From Arachis hypogaea (taxonomy: Eukaryota > Streptophyta > Magnoliopsida > Fabales > Fabaceae), in contig NC_092054.1 of assembly GCF_003086295.3 (NCBI RefSeq), positions 13,217,878 through 13,281,877 of the forward strand: a stretch of DNA of 64,000 nt, written 5' to 3'. Under the pieces are notes generated by a model. That model saw only the letters and a program-made list of their open reading frames with translations, ran no database searches and was not told the origin of the DNA. Of the stretch, positions 1 through 11,657 are shown piece by piece. Numbering within the stretch: position 1 is the stretch's first letter; every line of letters begins with the position of its first letter. Both the position numbers and the translations under genes were made by a program.

Positions 1-142
1 TGATCTTTCTGAAGCAGAACCACAGCACGAAGAACAAGAAGCAGAGGCTAATAACATAGAAGTTTGTCAATCCACTTGACAAAGAAGAACACCATCATGG
101 CACTCAAATTATGTTTTAACAAACCATGATGCATAATGTCTT

Positions 143-1710
143 TTGACAGAAGATGGAGAGCCAACAACTTTTATGGAGGCTATGCGCAATCCAGACGCTT
201 CTATATGGATGACAGCAATGCAAGAAGAAATTGAGGCATTACATAGGAACCATACCTGGAAATTTGTTGAACTTCCAGCAGGTCAGAAAGCCATTGGTAA
301 CAAATGGGTTTACAAGATCAAACGAGATAGTAATGATCAGGTGGAACGATATCGTGCAAGATTGGTTGTCAAGGGATATGCTCAGAAAGAAGGTGTTGAC
401 TTCAATGAAATATTTTCTCTAGTGGTGAGACTAACTACTATTAGAGTAGTTTTGGCTATGTGTACTATATTTGATTTACATCTAGAGCAGCAATTAGATG
501 TAAAGACTACTTTTCTTCATGGAGAACTTGAAGAAGAGATATATATGCTCCAACCAGAAGGTTTTAAAGAACAAGAAAAAGAAAACTTGGTTTGCAGGTT
601 ACTAAATCTCTGTACAGTCTAAAGCAGGCGCCAAGGTGTTGGTACAAGAGATTTGATTCTTTCATTATTAGCCTTGGATACAACAGACTTAGTTCAGATC
701 ATTGTACCTATTACAGGAGGTCTGGTGATAATGATTTCATCATTCTGCTGTTGTATGTGGATGACATATTGGTGGTAGGTCCCAACAAAGATCAAATCCA
801 AGAATTGAAGGCACAGTTGGCTAGGGAGTTTGATATGAAAGACTTGGGACCAGCAAAAAAGATTTTAGGGATGCAAATTCACCGAGACAAAAAAGATAGA
901 AAGATTTGACTATCACGAAAGAATTATTTGAAGAAGATCTTGCAACGCTTCAACATGCAAGAATGTAAGCCAATTTCAACCCCACTTTCTATGAATTTTA
1001 AATTATCCTCAAGTATGTGCCCTAGTAGTGAAGCAGAGAGGATGGAAATGTCTCGAGTACCGTATGCATCAGCGGTGGAAAGCCTTATGTATGCCATGAT
1101 CTGTACAAGGCCAGATATTGCTCAAGCAGTTGCGGTGGTAAGTCGATTTATAGCAGATCCGGGTAAAGAGCATTGAAATATTGTTAAGAGGATCCTGAGA
1201 TACATCAAAGGGACCTCGAATGTTGCATTATGTTTTGGAGGATCGGAATTTATTGTCAATGGATATGTCGACTCAGACTTTGCAGGTGATCTTGATAAAC
1301 AAAAATCTACTACAGGCTATGTGTTTACACTTGCAGGAGGAGCTGTGAGCTGGCTATCTAAATTACAGACTATTATAACTTTATCTACTACAGAAGCTGA
1401 ATATATGGCAGCTACACAAGCATGCAAGGAAGCTATTTGGATCCAAAGGTTAATAGAAGAACTCGGGTACAAACAACAGAAGATTTCTGTGTATTGTGAC
1501 AGTCAGAGTGCCTTGCACATTGCAAGGAATCCTGCCTTTCATTCAAGAACAAAATACATTGGAGTACAATATCACTTTGTTCAGAAAGTAGTAGAAGAAG
1601 GAAGTGTTGATATGCAGAAGATTCACATTAAAAATAACCTAGCAGATGCCATGATAAAACTAATCAACACAGAAAAGTTTGAATGGTGTAGATCCTCATA
1701 CGGCCTATAG
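143..1710 (+). pseudogene. Copia pol remnant: reverse transcriptase and RNase H
   Basis: Conceptual translation gives RVT_2-type reverse transcriptase: KWVYKIKRDS and YRARLVVKGYAQ near the start, LYVDDILVVG (the catalytic YVDD) at about 750-780, then the RNase H part with LSTTEAEYMA at about 1380-1410 and the conserved tail that follows it. The frame is broken near 592-600 by a one-base shift and stopped by TGA at 907-909 and 1174-1176, both where the family has Trp (TGG). A further stop separates the segment before 1321. This is a dead copy; gag, protease and integrase lie outside the window. Confidence 0.92.
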
Positions 1711-1948
1711 AATACATGAGCAATATGAATTTTGAAAATTTATCAAAAGGAAAAGTCTAGGGGGCCAGCAATTTTATCAAATTCTGGCCAGCATGTAACC
1801 ATCAAAGAAGAGTGAGCCATTGGATGAAATCTCACATTAATCTCACACCATTAAAAACCTCATTGATGACTATTTGATGGCTATAAATCCCAAAAGTTGC
1901 TGACCCCCTAGCATTCCTCATATCAAAATTAGCTTTAAGTGGGAGATT

Positions 1949-2362
1949 GTGAAAATTAGCAAAGCTAATTTTAGAAAATAAATGAATAAATAATAACTAA
2001 ATAAAATAAAAGGTAGTTTATAACCTTAGAATTTTAATGCTTGAAAAAGAGAAAAATTATATACCTCTAATTGACGAATGGTTCATATTGAAGAGACTCA
2101 CCTATAAATTTAGTTTTTCTTTAATTCATTTCAATCAAATCATCCAGATAGAATAACATAATATTTCTTTGAGTAGTTTTCTCCTATATATGTAGAGAGA
2201 AGTGTGTTCTCCTTTTGTCAAGAAAGAGTATTATTGTAGTCTCCTTATGATAGAGAGAAGTTGTAATTCTCAAAGAAAGTTATTCAATTGTTTCCATATT
2301 TTATATAAATTTCTAATTTTTCATCACTATATTTTGCTGTGTCATTTGTTTGGTACCTAACA
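1949..2362 (+). repeat. 3' LTR of the copia element
   Basis: Begins TGTGAAAATTAGC directly after the purine-rich tract AAGTGGGAGAT and is taken to end at GGTACCTAACA, giving TG...CA ends and about 414 bp. The interior is AT-rich with GAGAGAAG-type motifs repeated, common in copia LTRs. The partner LTR is outside the window, so the right end is inferred. Confidence 0.7.
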
Positions 2363-2877
2363 TGCTACACCCTTCCTCACTGCCATAATAGGTCTCCCTC
2401 CCCTCCCTCATGTCACTTCTTCAACAATAATTTCATACACTTTTATTTCAATTAATTTCACTACTCTTCTTCTACTCCAACTCTATTATACCCTATCAAG
2501 TGTGCTCTCTTATGTTGGTATTATTCCAAAATTCCATTAAAGTAGCCTAAATTTGAAGAAGAGGGAAGTAACCTTCAATTCAAGTATTACCAATTATTAA
2601 GACATTAAGGTGATTCTTTAGTTTGATAATTATTTATATCTTTAATTTTTGTCATGTTTATAATTATGGGTATTAATAAATCCGAAAATTTAGTGTTACG
2701 GTAAGATAGAATTTGAAATTTTTTAGTATATAGGTTCTATTAGATCAATTGATGTTAAGATTAACTTATTAGAATTATTATTATTATATTTGTGGTATTA
2801 GAAACTCAAAGGAACCACTCTCCTTGCTTGTTGGAATCTGTGGAGTAGAAGTCCTTCTTTTAGATTTTAGTATGTGA
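2363..2877. other. AT-rich intergenic, no feature seen
   Basis: AT-rich flank between the copia LTR and the fold-back MITE. No ORF with recognisable similarity, no clear repeat. Confidence 0.5.
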
Positions 2878-2887
2878 GTAAACTTTG

Positions 2888-3250
2888 GAATTTTTTTCTA
2901 TAATAAAATAAAAAATTTATTATTTCTCCAAACATGATTTTTGCACTTTAATTCTCCAAATACGATTTTTTTTTTGTATTTGGGCAAGTTCGTTGGACCC
3001 GGCGAACTCTATAAAAATTGGCAAGTTCGCCTTAACCCGGCGAACGCCACTCAAATTTTTTAACACACGCATTTTTAATCCATATCATCGTCTAGAAAAT
3101 AGTATATAGATCTTGCCAATTTTTATAGAGTTCGCTGGGGTCCGGCGAACTTGCCCAAATGCTAAAAAAAATCGTATTTGGAAAATTAAAATTCAAAAAT
3201 CATGTTTGGAGAAATAATAATTTTTTTTATTTTATTATAGAAAAAAACCT
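2888..3250. mobile_element. Fold-back MITE (Mutator-like), 363 bp
   Basis: The two ends are inverted copies over roughly 150 bp each, sharing TTTCTATAATAAAATAAAAA, CTCCAAACATGATTTTT and CAAATACGATTTTTTTT. The inner parts of the arms hold GC-richer blocks (AAGTTCG, CCCGGCGAAC, GAACTCTATAAAAATTGGCA). The element is flanked by an exact 10-bp direct repeat, GTAAACTTTG, at 2878-2887 and 3251-3260. Long inverted ends with a 9-10 bp target duplication point to Mutator-like transposition. No coding capacity. Confidence 0.85.
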
Positions 3251-3260
3251 GTAAACTTTG

Positions 3261-5160
3261 TATCTATGGTTAAATTTTAGCATTGTATCATTTTTATAAT
3301 TATTGAAAATAATTTTAAAATTTATTATTTAATTATTTACTAACTCATTTGTCAATATGATGTTTATGTCAAGTATTTTACAAAGAAAATCTCACTTGAG
3401 ACATAATATTTTGCATTGAAACGAATGAAGTTATCATTTGAGAAATTAAACTACAATGTAAATATTATCTTACATATACACTTTGAATGTAAAGTTAGTA
3501 TTGTATTGATGATGCACTTATTGATTTGTTTGACAACTTTTAGCTTGATCGTAATTTGTATGTCAAAATATTTTGGAAAGTTCTATGACAGAAACTAGCG
3601 GCAGTAAGCGCTAGACTTTGTGCACCTTGTCAGTATATAATTGTATTTTCAAGACCATATGAGATGAAATAGTTTCTGTCTGTTTCATATCCACAAAACT
3701 GGTGGAACATGTCTATTTCAGAATTCACACAAAGGAAAACAACCTAAGTGTGATTTCTGTTATTTTTATTTTTCTGAATTAGATGACCTTCCGCTTATAT
3801 TTATATAAAATAAGAAAGTTTGAATGTTTGATGTCTATAAGTAATTATCTTTGTGTTTGAGTATATTTCTGTCACTATTATTAAAGTGGATTTATTTTGA
3901 CTAAAAGTTAATTATTTATAGAATTGTCTCTCGTGGTCGTGGGGTTATGGATGCTCCGTTTACTCATTGAGTTGCAAAATTCACTCTGTTGTTCTTTCAT
4001 TTTTTTTTTCAGATATGGGCCTTGATCCTAATCCAACTTCATCAGTTTCGCTCTAGTTTTGTTTGTGTTAGTGAGTCCTTTACTGTTCAAGGACTTGATA
4101 TTTTGTGTAAATAGCTTTAAAGCTCTTTAGACTTATTAAACTGCTCCATATGACACAGGTCCGGTTTTAGTGACTTCAGTATGTTGCTTTGTAACTATTC
4201 CAGTAGATGAATCTAATAGACTATGATTTGCTATAAATATTAAAGTTGAATTTATGTAAATATGCTGAATATGTTTTAAATATGATGATGAGAATGTGTT
4301 GCCTTTTAGTATAATTTAAAATTTTATTTATTCTATTTTCGTAATATTGATTTTTGAGGCTTGCTTTGGAAGATTTTTCTAAGTGCCAGTCATAATAGAC
4401 ACAAAATACTAAATACAGTATCTCTATCTATATCTCATCTATCAAATACAATTTTATGTCTCTATTTTCCAGTCTTAATGTCCTATATCTATAAACAAAC
4501 GCAATCTAATATATAAAATCTAAAAAGAAAAGATTTATTGCATAAACCTCTCAAAATATATCGGTCTACCTCAAAAGATATGAAGATTTAGTTCAAACAC
4601 CTCACAAACAAAAAACATATCATCATATAATTTTTTAAAAAATAAACGTTCAAATCAACAAATGCATTTTAGCTCTAAAATTTAAGATAGTAAACTCATA
4701 ATTTCTACCTCAATTCAAAAAACAGAGTAGAATTATAACTTATAAAATTATAAAACAGAATGTAAACATGATTCGTATATTTTAAAAAAATATATTTAAA
4801 AGTTTTGATAGCATAAAAATTAGTTTATAAAAAGTTTAGCTAATCAAAGTTACCAGTTACAAACATATCTTCAAAAGAAAACATTAAATTAAATCCAATG
4901 ATTCAAGAATAGCAAAAGAAAAATATAAAAACTTAGAAGAAACCAACAGAAACAAGAATAAAAGATTGCAAGAAGCCGGAAAAAAAAAAGGCACAATATT
5001 TTGAATTAGGGTGGTGATATGTCATTAACGTTCCACATGCTTATCATTAACGGAAATTATTTTAACTCATTAATTTTAAATCTTTTAGGACTAATTTAAT
5101 TGAAAAAATTATTTGGGAACAGATGTTACGAACGACTCATATTTGAAAGACTAATTTCAT
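3261..5160. other. Intergenic, no supported gene
   Basis: AT-rich sequence upstream of the first KIB gene. Short ORFs are present but none resembles a known protein. A CT-rich stretch followed by TTTTTTTTTCAG near 4000-4013 looks like a splice acceptor, but no exon was recognised after it. Confidence 0.5.
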
Positions 5161-5163
5161 CAT

Positions 5164-5575
5164 TAACCCTTCTGAATTGACTTGATAGCAACACCAACTA
5201 TCAACGCAAGAATGAGGCGATGATGAGGGTAGTAGTCTAGTAGAGTACGAGGAGACTGGAAAGACAAAGGCATTGCTGCACCACAAAACAGGGTAGCAGA
5301 GAAGGAGACTCCAAAACTCTCCCAGACAACAACAACTGTCCCTTGCTATAATGTGACCATGTTAGTTAAGATTCATATATTTTTTTATCGGATCTTTTTT
5401 AATCTTTTTCAACAATATTTTATCTCATTAATGATATTTTAAGATTTAATCAGATTTTAGTTTCCTATTTTAATGTAGATATCTTAGTCTATTTAAAGTC
5501 TTAATCCTCAAAGTTCTCTTCCATGAAATTAAACAGTGTCAAAAAAGAAGCGTAAAAAACAATACTCACACTTCA
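5164..5575 (+). promoter_or_regulatory. Upstream region of KIB copy 1
   Basis: This stretch is repeated before KIB copy 2 (from about 11236), with shared blocks such as GATAGCAACACCAACTA, ACTGGAAAGACAAAGGCAT and CCCTTGCTATAATGTGA. The last 200 bp are also shared with copy 3 (from about 14335). A TATA-like TATTTAAAG lies at 5490-5498, about 80 bp before the ATG. The duplication unit therefore carried its own promoter. Confidence 0.65.
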
Positions 5576-6661
5576 ATGGCTTCTCCTTCTCTCTCAGTTC
5601 CCTACGCTCTTCTTCCAAGCATTCAGCAAACACACCTCATTGATGATGATGATGATCCTATAACCATTGATAGAAGCATCTTCAGTTTATCGGAGAACAA
5701 GCGTTATGAGTGGACGAACATGTTGATGGGTCATGTTGGAGCATGGTGTGTTGGTTCTTCTCACGGTTGGATTGTGCTTTTGGATCAGAATGGAGTTCCA
5801 CTTCTTCTAAATCCTTCTTCTTCCACTACCATTAACGTACCACCTCTTCCCCTTTCATTCTTGCACCCTGTCACATATTCTTACTTTGCTGAATACTTAA
5901 GGAAAACGTTCATAGTCAAAGCAACCTTGATGTGTTCTTCCTCTCCCTCAAGCTACATTCTTGCCATCATATATGGTTCAAACAACAAGATTGCTTATTG
6001 CAATTCTGCAACTTGGGTTGAGCTCTCTCATGATACGCAATCGTACTGTGACATTGTGTTCAGCAACAACTATCTTTATGCCTTAAAACAAGATGGTTCT
6101 GTTGAAGTTTGGAATATTTGTGGACAAATTCCTGAAAGATTGATTCTTTTAACACCAACTGTGGAGGAGACTGATGAAGATGAGAAACCATATTTAGGAG
6201 ATAAGTTTTCAAGAAATTTGTACTTGGTGGTATCTGCAAAAGAAATCTTTCTGGTGATAAGGTTTATTGGGAATTTTGTGAATGATGACGGGTTGGTAGT
6301 AGAAGAAGGAGATCTTTTATCATCTGAGGATACACAACCATTGATTTGTCCTTATAGAACAAAGTATTTTACTGTTTATAAGCTTGATTTTGGCGACAAG
6401 AAGTGGAAGAAGATGAGATCTTTACATGATAAAGTTCTGTTCTTGGGTGCTAATGAGTCTGTATCAATGGATGCTAAAGCTTGCTTGGGGTGTGAAGGAA
6501 ACTCAATCTACTTCACAGATGATAGGTGGGAAGAGATGACTTTGGACTACATGTATGGTGGACATGATTGGGGTGTTTTCAGTTTTCAAGAGAAATGTGT
6601 TAAGAGTCTCATACAATGTGCAAATAGGATTGATCCTCCACCAATTTGGGTAGTTCCATAG
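5576..6661 (+). CDS. KIB1-4 beta-propeller (DUF295) protein, copy 1
   Basis: An uninterrupted 361-residue single-exon ORF. Hallmarks of the KIB1-4 beta-propeller family (Pfam PF03478, formerly DUF295): GSSHGWIVLLD with PLLLNPSSST near residues 61-86, then TKYFTVYKLDFGDKKWKKM near residue 262, and in the C-terminal third FLGANESVSMDA and IYFTDDRWEEM ending in a GGHDWGVF block. Many family members are F-box proteins of SCF ubiquitin ligases, but this one starts directly before the propeller with no F-box, as many plant DUF295 proteins do, so substrate and partner are unknown. The start is supported by the same ATG context in copies 2 and 3. Copy 2 has exactly the same length and is nearly identical. 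Confidence 0.9.
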   Translation: MASPSLSVPYALLPSIQQTHLIDDDDDPITIDRSIFSLSENKRYEWTNMLMGHVGAWCVGSSHGWIVLLDQNGVPLLLNPSSSTTINVPPLPLSFLHPVTYSYFAEYLRKTFIVKATLMCSSSPSSYILAIIYGSNNKIAYCNSATWVELSHDTQSYCDIVFSNNYLYALKQDGSVEVWNICGQIPERLILLTPTVEETDEDEKPYLGDKFSRNLYLVVSAKEIFLVIRFIGNFVNDDGLVVEEGDLLSSEDTQPLICPYRTKYFTVYKLDFGDKKWKKMRSLHDKVLFLGANESVSMDAKACLGCEGNSIYFTDDRWEEMTLDYMYGGHDWGVFSFQEKCVKSLIQCANRIDPPPIWVVP

Positions 6662-7516
6662 TATTTTAGGATTTGCCATTTAGAATGATATGGTTCTTTT
6701 GTAATGGATTTTTTTTTGTTTCTTCTCTATTTGACAATTCAAAAAATCATGTAAATAACTTAAGATTCACTAACCTTTTTTTAAGTACATATGACACATT
6801 ACAATATATCTTTTTCTTTCGTCCTAGTAATCTATTCTGTCTCTTTTTGGTAGAAACCTGTTTATTATGTGGTACAGTAATATATTGTCTTTTAAGAACA
6901 TATGACACATTGCAAGTTACCTTTAGTTTATTGTCTCACTTAATCGCTCTCTCTCTCTTCCACTTTTATACTAATATATCTCCCCGTTACTTATTCCAAT
7001 CATGTTATTGAATAGGGTTGTAATTAAGTTAAAAATAATTAATGGTGCAGTGCATGAAATTCAACCATCAAAGTGTCAAGTTTATCAGACAACTTTGTTT
7101 TTTGTACGTGCATGTCCTTTTCTTCACAACCATGTGATTAGAGACAATAGTAAATAAATGAATGACATCATTTGAGTATAGTTTCTCGGCCTTAGCCCAA
7201 ACTTCAGGACATGGTTGTTGACCAAGTGATCATGTCCTTGCCCTTCAAACGAAAATCACAGAGCAGCATCTCAGGATTTTAAATATGATGTTAATAATAT
7301 ATTAAGGAGCACTATATTCTTATATGTTTAATGTATTTATGATTCTTTGTCTATAATAATATATAGCATCTGTTGTGTAGTTGAGACATGGTTTCTCCCA
7401 AATCTGTCATTCTCTCCTCCCTTTTTCTTTCAACATCTATGACGACTCCTTATGCTGGTCCCCTCTACCTTTTATCACAAGCTTTCTAAGTCTAAACATG
7501 GTTAAACATTTCTTTG
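6662..7516. other. 3' flank of KIB copy 1 and intergenic
   Basis: The first 200 bp or so (to about 6880) match the 3' flanks of copies at 12744 and 51384, including AAGTACATATGACACATTAC and TTTTTGGTAGAAACCTG, so the duplicated unit extends past the stop codon. The remainder to 7516 has no recognised gene. Confidence 0.6.
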
Positions 7517-7519
7517 TAG

Positions 7520-7584
7520 ATTTGCCTTGATGGGGATGACTATGTTGCTGTTGTGGATGAATTCATCAAATACAAGATGTGCAG
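7520..7584 (+). pseudogene. NAD-malic enzyme exon remnant (mid-protein)
   Basis: Reading LDGDDYVAVVDEF, which matches the mitochondrial NAD-dependent malic enzyme segment LDGDDYLAVIDEF from the middle of the protein; the last residues have drifted. It is bounded by TTTGTAG and GTATAA, plausible splice sites. NAD-malic enzyme oxidatively decarboxylates malate to pyruvate in mitochondria. Neighbouring exons follow in the correct order at 8560 and 9532, but several required exons are absent, so this block is a gene relic. Confidence 0.6.
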
Positions 7585-7684
7585 GTATAAATTCCTTTAT
7601 ATAAGATCATAAAATGTTTCACACACTCTGATTGATAGATTTTTAGACAAACAAGTTTTGCGGGATATGGTTAGACATTCTGCC

Positions 7685-7765
7685 TTATCTGGATAATTTG
7701 GTGTAAACCTTGTGATCAATTTAATGGACTTCCCCTCTTAGACATGTTAAGAGATTGGAAAGCTA
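7685..7765 (+). repeat. Short dispersed repeat, inverted match at 13.6 kb
   Basis: Contains AGACATGTTAAGAGATTGG followed by AAAGCTATTA; the reverse complement of about 13595-13680 carries the same run with few changes. The two copies lie in opposite orientation about 6 kb apart, on either side of KIB copy 2. Family not identified. Confidence 0.5.
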
Positions 7766-8559
7766 TTATTCATTAATATTATTTATGTATGTATGATCCG
7801 ATGATGTATGATGTACTTTTAATTTTTAAATATGTATATAAATGTTATGGATGCTAATTTTTGGGACAAGCAATTAAATCTATAGTTTTCCTTTTAAGTA
7901 TACCACGGCTTGGAGCTTTGGAAAAGGAGGATCTTAATGTTGCAAGTTATGTGAATTGTTATAAATTTACCGATTTATGCATAAAGTGGACTAAGATGCA
8001 GTCTGCAATGCAAAAGTATCCTTAGGAGTTGATTGATAAAGAAATTTTATCAAAGAGGAGACGGTGTAAACCACGTGCTATATTTGGGGACAAAACAAGA
8101 GCATGCACTTCTGAAACTTCCCGTTTTTGTCAAAATGGATCTGTCTTTTGGTTTACCATAAATTTCAGAGTGCAATACTTTGTTGCTTCCGTGTTCTTAA
8201 CAAGGTTGTTGGGATCTCAAACTTGTGTTCCAAAGTGTTTTGAGGGTAAAAGGAGTTTGATATTAGAAAGGAACAAAGAAAGTGTAAACCTTTTAAGTTA
8301 TTGATAGCTTGGATTGGGAGCTATGTATAAGTAGCTTTGTTATCACATTATTATTTGTGAAATCCCTCCAAATTGAATTGCCAATTTTGCTCTGAATCAA
8401 AGCTACACTACATTAGACCAAGCTAGGTTTGACAGGAACATTTGAGACCATATAGGACTTTGGATTTCAATGAAGTTGTAAGCCAAAAACCACTAGCATT
8501 TATGTTGATATTTACTGTATTGCTTTATTGCTTCTTTGATTTTATTTTTATTGCTGCAG
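7766..8559. other. Intron-like gap of the malic enzyme relic
   Basis: No recognised exon. An ORF at 8029-8304 encodes a Lys/Arg-rich stretch with no family resemblance that I can see; it is treated as chance. A pyrimidine-rich tract ending in TTGCTGCAG at 8551-8559 provides the acceptor of the next exon. Confidence 0.4.
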
Positions 8560-8671
8560 TGCTGGAATTGGGGTTCTCAATGCTGCAAGAAAAACAATGG
8601 CAAGGATGTTGGGGAATAATGAGATTGCTTATGAGAGTGCAAAGAGTCAATTTTGGGTCGTTGAGGCAAAG
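8560..8671 (+). pseudogene. NAD-malic enzyme exon remnant (NAD-binding fold)
   Basis: Translation reads AGIGVLNAARKTMARMLGNN and continues IAYESAKSQFWVVEAK. This is the part of plant mitochondrial NAD-malic enzyme just after the glycine-rich G-A-G-S-A-G dinucleotide-binding loop. Splice sites are intact (acceptor TTGCTGCAG, donor GTATTG). The exon itself has no stop, so decay of this locus is by loss of exons rather than by point mutation here. Confidence 0.85.
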
Positions 8672-9531
8672 GTATTGTATTTCCTGGTACTTGTAGTTTA
8701 ATTCGTGTTTTCCCTATTGGTATAAAATAGTTCTTTTTAGTTTCGTTAACTGATGATTTATACTTATGTTACATTTTTAGTTTAGTTCTTGTATTTTAAA
8801 TACTTATTTTTATCATTAATTGAACCGATTACCTTGTTCCGCTGCAATCTAATAATCATTGATATGACATACATTTTAGAAGTTAATTTGTAAACATTTT
8901 AAAAGTCCAAAAATGTTTTAAAAATTCAGAAGGAAAAAAGAAAAAAACTCGCTTGCTTTCTATCATGATATGCCAAAATGCATTCATGGTTGAAAAGTTT
9001 CTAATACGCCTCCTCACATAATGGCCAATCCTTTTGTCTTGAGGCATGGACAAAAATGCATAGGTCCACAGGTACCTTGTATTAATATTGATTTTTATTC
9101 ATAAGAATGGGAGAAACAAAAATTGAAATTTATACCTTTTTGTCTTAGAAGCTTTGATATTATGTTATGAACCATCTCTTCCAAAACTTAAAACAGTTAG
9201 GTAGTATATCTAATGGAAAATCAAACTTATTTAACCCTATTTTATTGTATATATTTAATGAGTTATTACATACTTGTTTTGCCTTTTTCATGATGAAAGC
9301 ATTTTATTCTTTTATGACACTGGCATGCTTTAGATTCCGGTTTGGATTAGTCAATGATTCACTGTTTTTCATCTTAAACATCACCTCACTTTCCCTGTTT
9401 TAGCACTTTTGAAGATGTCAAAAAATATTAGCCCGTGAAATTTTAAGTTTTTAACTAGAGTTAGATTTTTGGCAGGTTTTTATGGATTACAATGTCTTAT
9501 TCAGTTTGCTTATTGTTTTTACCAAATATAG

Positions 9532-9647
9532 GGGTTAATCACTGAAGGACGGGAAAATATTGATCCAGATGCCCTACCTTTTGCAAGAAATTTGAAAGAA
9601 ATGGTTCGTCAAGGACTCAGGGAAGGAGCAAGCCTTGTGGAAGTGGT
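9532..9647 (+). pseudogene. NAD-malic enzyme exon remnant (next exon in order)
   Basis: Begins after an AG at 9530-9531 and reads GLITEGRENIDPDALPFARN, then LKEMVRQGLREGASLVEVV, continuing directly from the exon at 8560-8671. In the intact family the next residues would be the VKP-x-V-LLGLS segment; here the frame instead runs into a stop at about 9670. The following exons (up to 14042) are missing from the intervening 4.4 kb. Confidence 0.85.
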
Positions 9648-9669
9648 TCGTGAAAATGATCTCTTTACT

Positions 9670-10412
9670 TGATTTAGCAATTTTGAAAATCACAATATGA
9701 GATTGATCAATGTAATAATATTGACAGTTTTTCCCTCTAGAATGTCGAGACTAAGTTAGTATCACTCAGTTTTATATGGAAAAATTCATAGCACGAGTAT
9801 GATGATCACAATAATTGTTCTCACTCCCAAGGTGCCATAAAATTGAAGAATGATGACGGCAGAATATTTGTTAGATTGCATGCTAATATTTACTGTGGGA
9901 GTTATTAGCTTGTAGACTCCTTATGTAAAGTTACAACATGCTTCTGTAATACTTATTTCTCTGAATTTTGTGTGTTTATGATGGTAAGAATTGCTGAGCT
10001 GCTTCCTTAATACATTCTTGTATTTCGATAGCTTCCAATGGAGAAGGTTGTACTTGTTCACTGAATTGTTCGTCAGCTAAAACTGGGGTGGAAATAAATG
10101 ATGAGAGCAAAGGATGAAGCTCACAAATGGAGGGAGCTATGCATGAAAAATCTCTTAATAGGTGGTTCCATGTTTCTTCATCCCATTTACTATCATATTC
10201 CAATCAGAAGCTTCACCTCTCAACGAACAACAAAGGAAGCTTCATCCCATTTACTATCATGTTCCAATCAGAAGACTGATCTGAGTTTCAAATTAGCTTT
10301 CCATTGCACAATAAAATGTTGGAACATTATCTTTACTGATTTTGTCAGAAGTGAGACTTCAAAACCACACTTGAGATGCTTAAGTGACATACTGACATTT
10401 GATAACTTGCAG
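9670..10412. other. No supported gene; short direct repeat
   Basis: A 35-bp direct repeat with one mismatch, CTTCATCCCATTTACTATCA followed by TATTCCAATCAGAAG or TGTTCCAATCAGAAG, occurs at about 10176-10210 and 10239-10273. ORFs on both strands overlap here, but neither is recognisable. Confidence 0.45.
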
Positions 10413-10528
10413 AGGTAACAAAGCATTTTGCAGCTTTAACTGTGGATCCGAGGAATAAGTGGAGAAAACTTGTTCTAACTCAACAGACAGCTCTCCTGGC
10501 TCAAGTTACCATGATCTCTTCTTCAAGG
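10413..10528 (+). pseudogene. Unidentified exon-like segment
   Basis: After an acceptor-like ACTTGCAG the + strand reads EVTKHFAALTVDPRNKWRKL followed by VLTQQTALLAQVTMISSSR, then a GT. The composition and splice-like borders suggest a real or former exon, but I do not recognise the family and cannot connect it to the malic enzyme or KIB genes. It could be a third broken gene in this stretch. Confidence 0.35.
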
Positions 10529-10529
10529 G

Positions 10530-11235
10530 TCTGCTTTGTTGGTTGTCATGATCCAATTTTCATGGTTTTATGATAGCTTTGGTAGAGTTCTATTCCTTCT
10601 GAATCTTGGTAACTTCTAGAAAGATAAATGCATTATAATGTTCACTAGATGAGACAGAAAGAGGCCACTGGTTTCATTTTATGTTTTGTCATTACTATGA
10701 ACTCTTTGATTTGATCAATGCACGCAGCATATTGGCCATTGAGATTTTGAATATTTCATTGAACTATTCTTATTCTAGAATGAATATGGTTAAATTTCAA
10801 ATCGATAAACATTATATCAGTTCACTATTTTTTAGCTATGGAAATTTTGAAATGGAACCTATTTATTATTTGAGGCCTAATTATGTGAAGAGAAGAAGGC
10901 TTACATTGAGATTAAATTACATAAGCCGTTTATCTCACAACAATATGCGCCAAAAATTGTTGTCAATATCTATTTTTATCATTATCAATTTGTTATAATT
11001 CATTTAAAAAATAAAACAAAAAATAAAAATATATTGTCTATTTTTGTCATTATCAATTTATTATACTTCTTTCTAAAAATAAAAATATTAAATGATTAAC
11101 AATTTTTTTTATTTTGATCATATATTTGAATTAGCGCTAGCAAACTCTATACTTTTTAAGACGAAGTATTTGTGCTTGTTTGGGTGCCATGTCTCATGGC
11201 ATTCTCCCAAGAAATATGCTATCATTGAAAACAAG
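10530..11235. other. Intergenic, no supported gene
   Basis: AT-rich. The ORF at 10681-10998 has no recognisable similarity and AT-driven composition; not called. Confidence 0.45.
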
Positions 11236-11657
11236 GTGTCATCATTAACCGTTTTGAATTGACATGATAGCAACACCAACTACCAACACGAGGATACTGG
11301 AAAGACAAAGGCATAGCTGCACGACAAAACAGGGTACCAGAGAAGGAGACTCAAAAACTCTTCGAGAGAACAACAACTGTAGCGTGTCTTTACTCCCTTG
11401 CTATAATGTGAGCATGTTAGTTAAGTGTCAGGCCGTTGACGAGTTTGTTAAGATTCATATATTTTTTTATCGGATCTTTTTTAATCTTTTTCAACAATAT
11501 TTTATCTTATTAATGATATTTTAAGATTTAATCAGATTTTAGTTTCCTATTTTAATGTAAATATCTTAGTCTATTTAAAGTCTTAATCCTCAAAGTTCTC
11601 TTCCATGAAATTAAAGAGCGTCAAAAAAGAAGAGTGAAAAACAATACTCACAATTCA
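11236..11657 (+). promoter_or_regulatory. Upstream region of KIB copy 2
   Basis: Homologous to 5164-5575 with small indels: copy 1 has about 30 extra bases around 5210-5245, while copy 2 has an insertion around 11380-11395 and GTGTCAGGCCGTTGACGAG near 11427. The TATA-like TATTTAAAG is conserved at 11572-11580. The two intact genes probably share expression pattern. Confidence 0.65.

Larger units (their letters stand above)
1..2362 (+). mobile_element. Ty1-copia retrotransposon, 3' part
   Basis: The left edge of the window cuts a Ty1-copia element. What remains is the reverse transcriptase and RNase H end of pol, about 240 bp of 3' untranslated sequence, a polypurine tract (around 1936-1948) and the 3' LTR. 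The gene order (RT, then RNase H, then LTR) and the motifs are those of Ty1-copia elements of the Tnt1 type. Multiple stops and a frameshift show it cannot make its own protein. Confidence 0.92.

Noticed and set aside
8029..8304. 91-codon plus-strand ORF between malic-enzyme exons
   Set aside because: No recognisable family, no splice-consistent borders, lies in intron-like sequence.
9976..10203. 75-codon minus-strand ORF with plausible composition
   Set aside because: No homologue recognised and it overlaps a direct repeat and a plus-strand ORF; not enough to call a gene.
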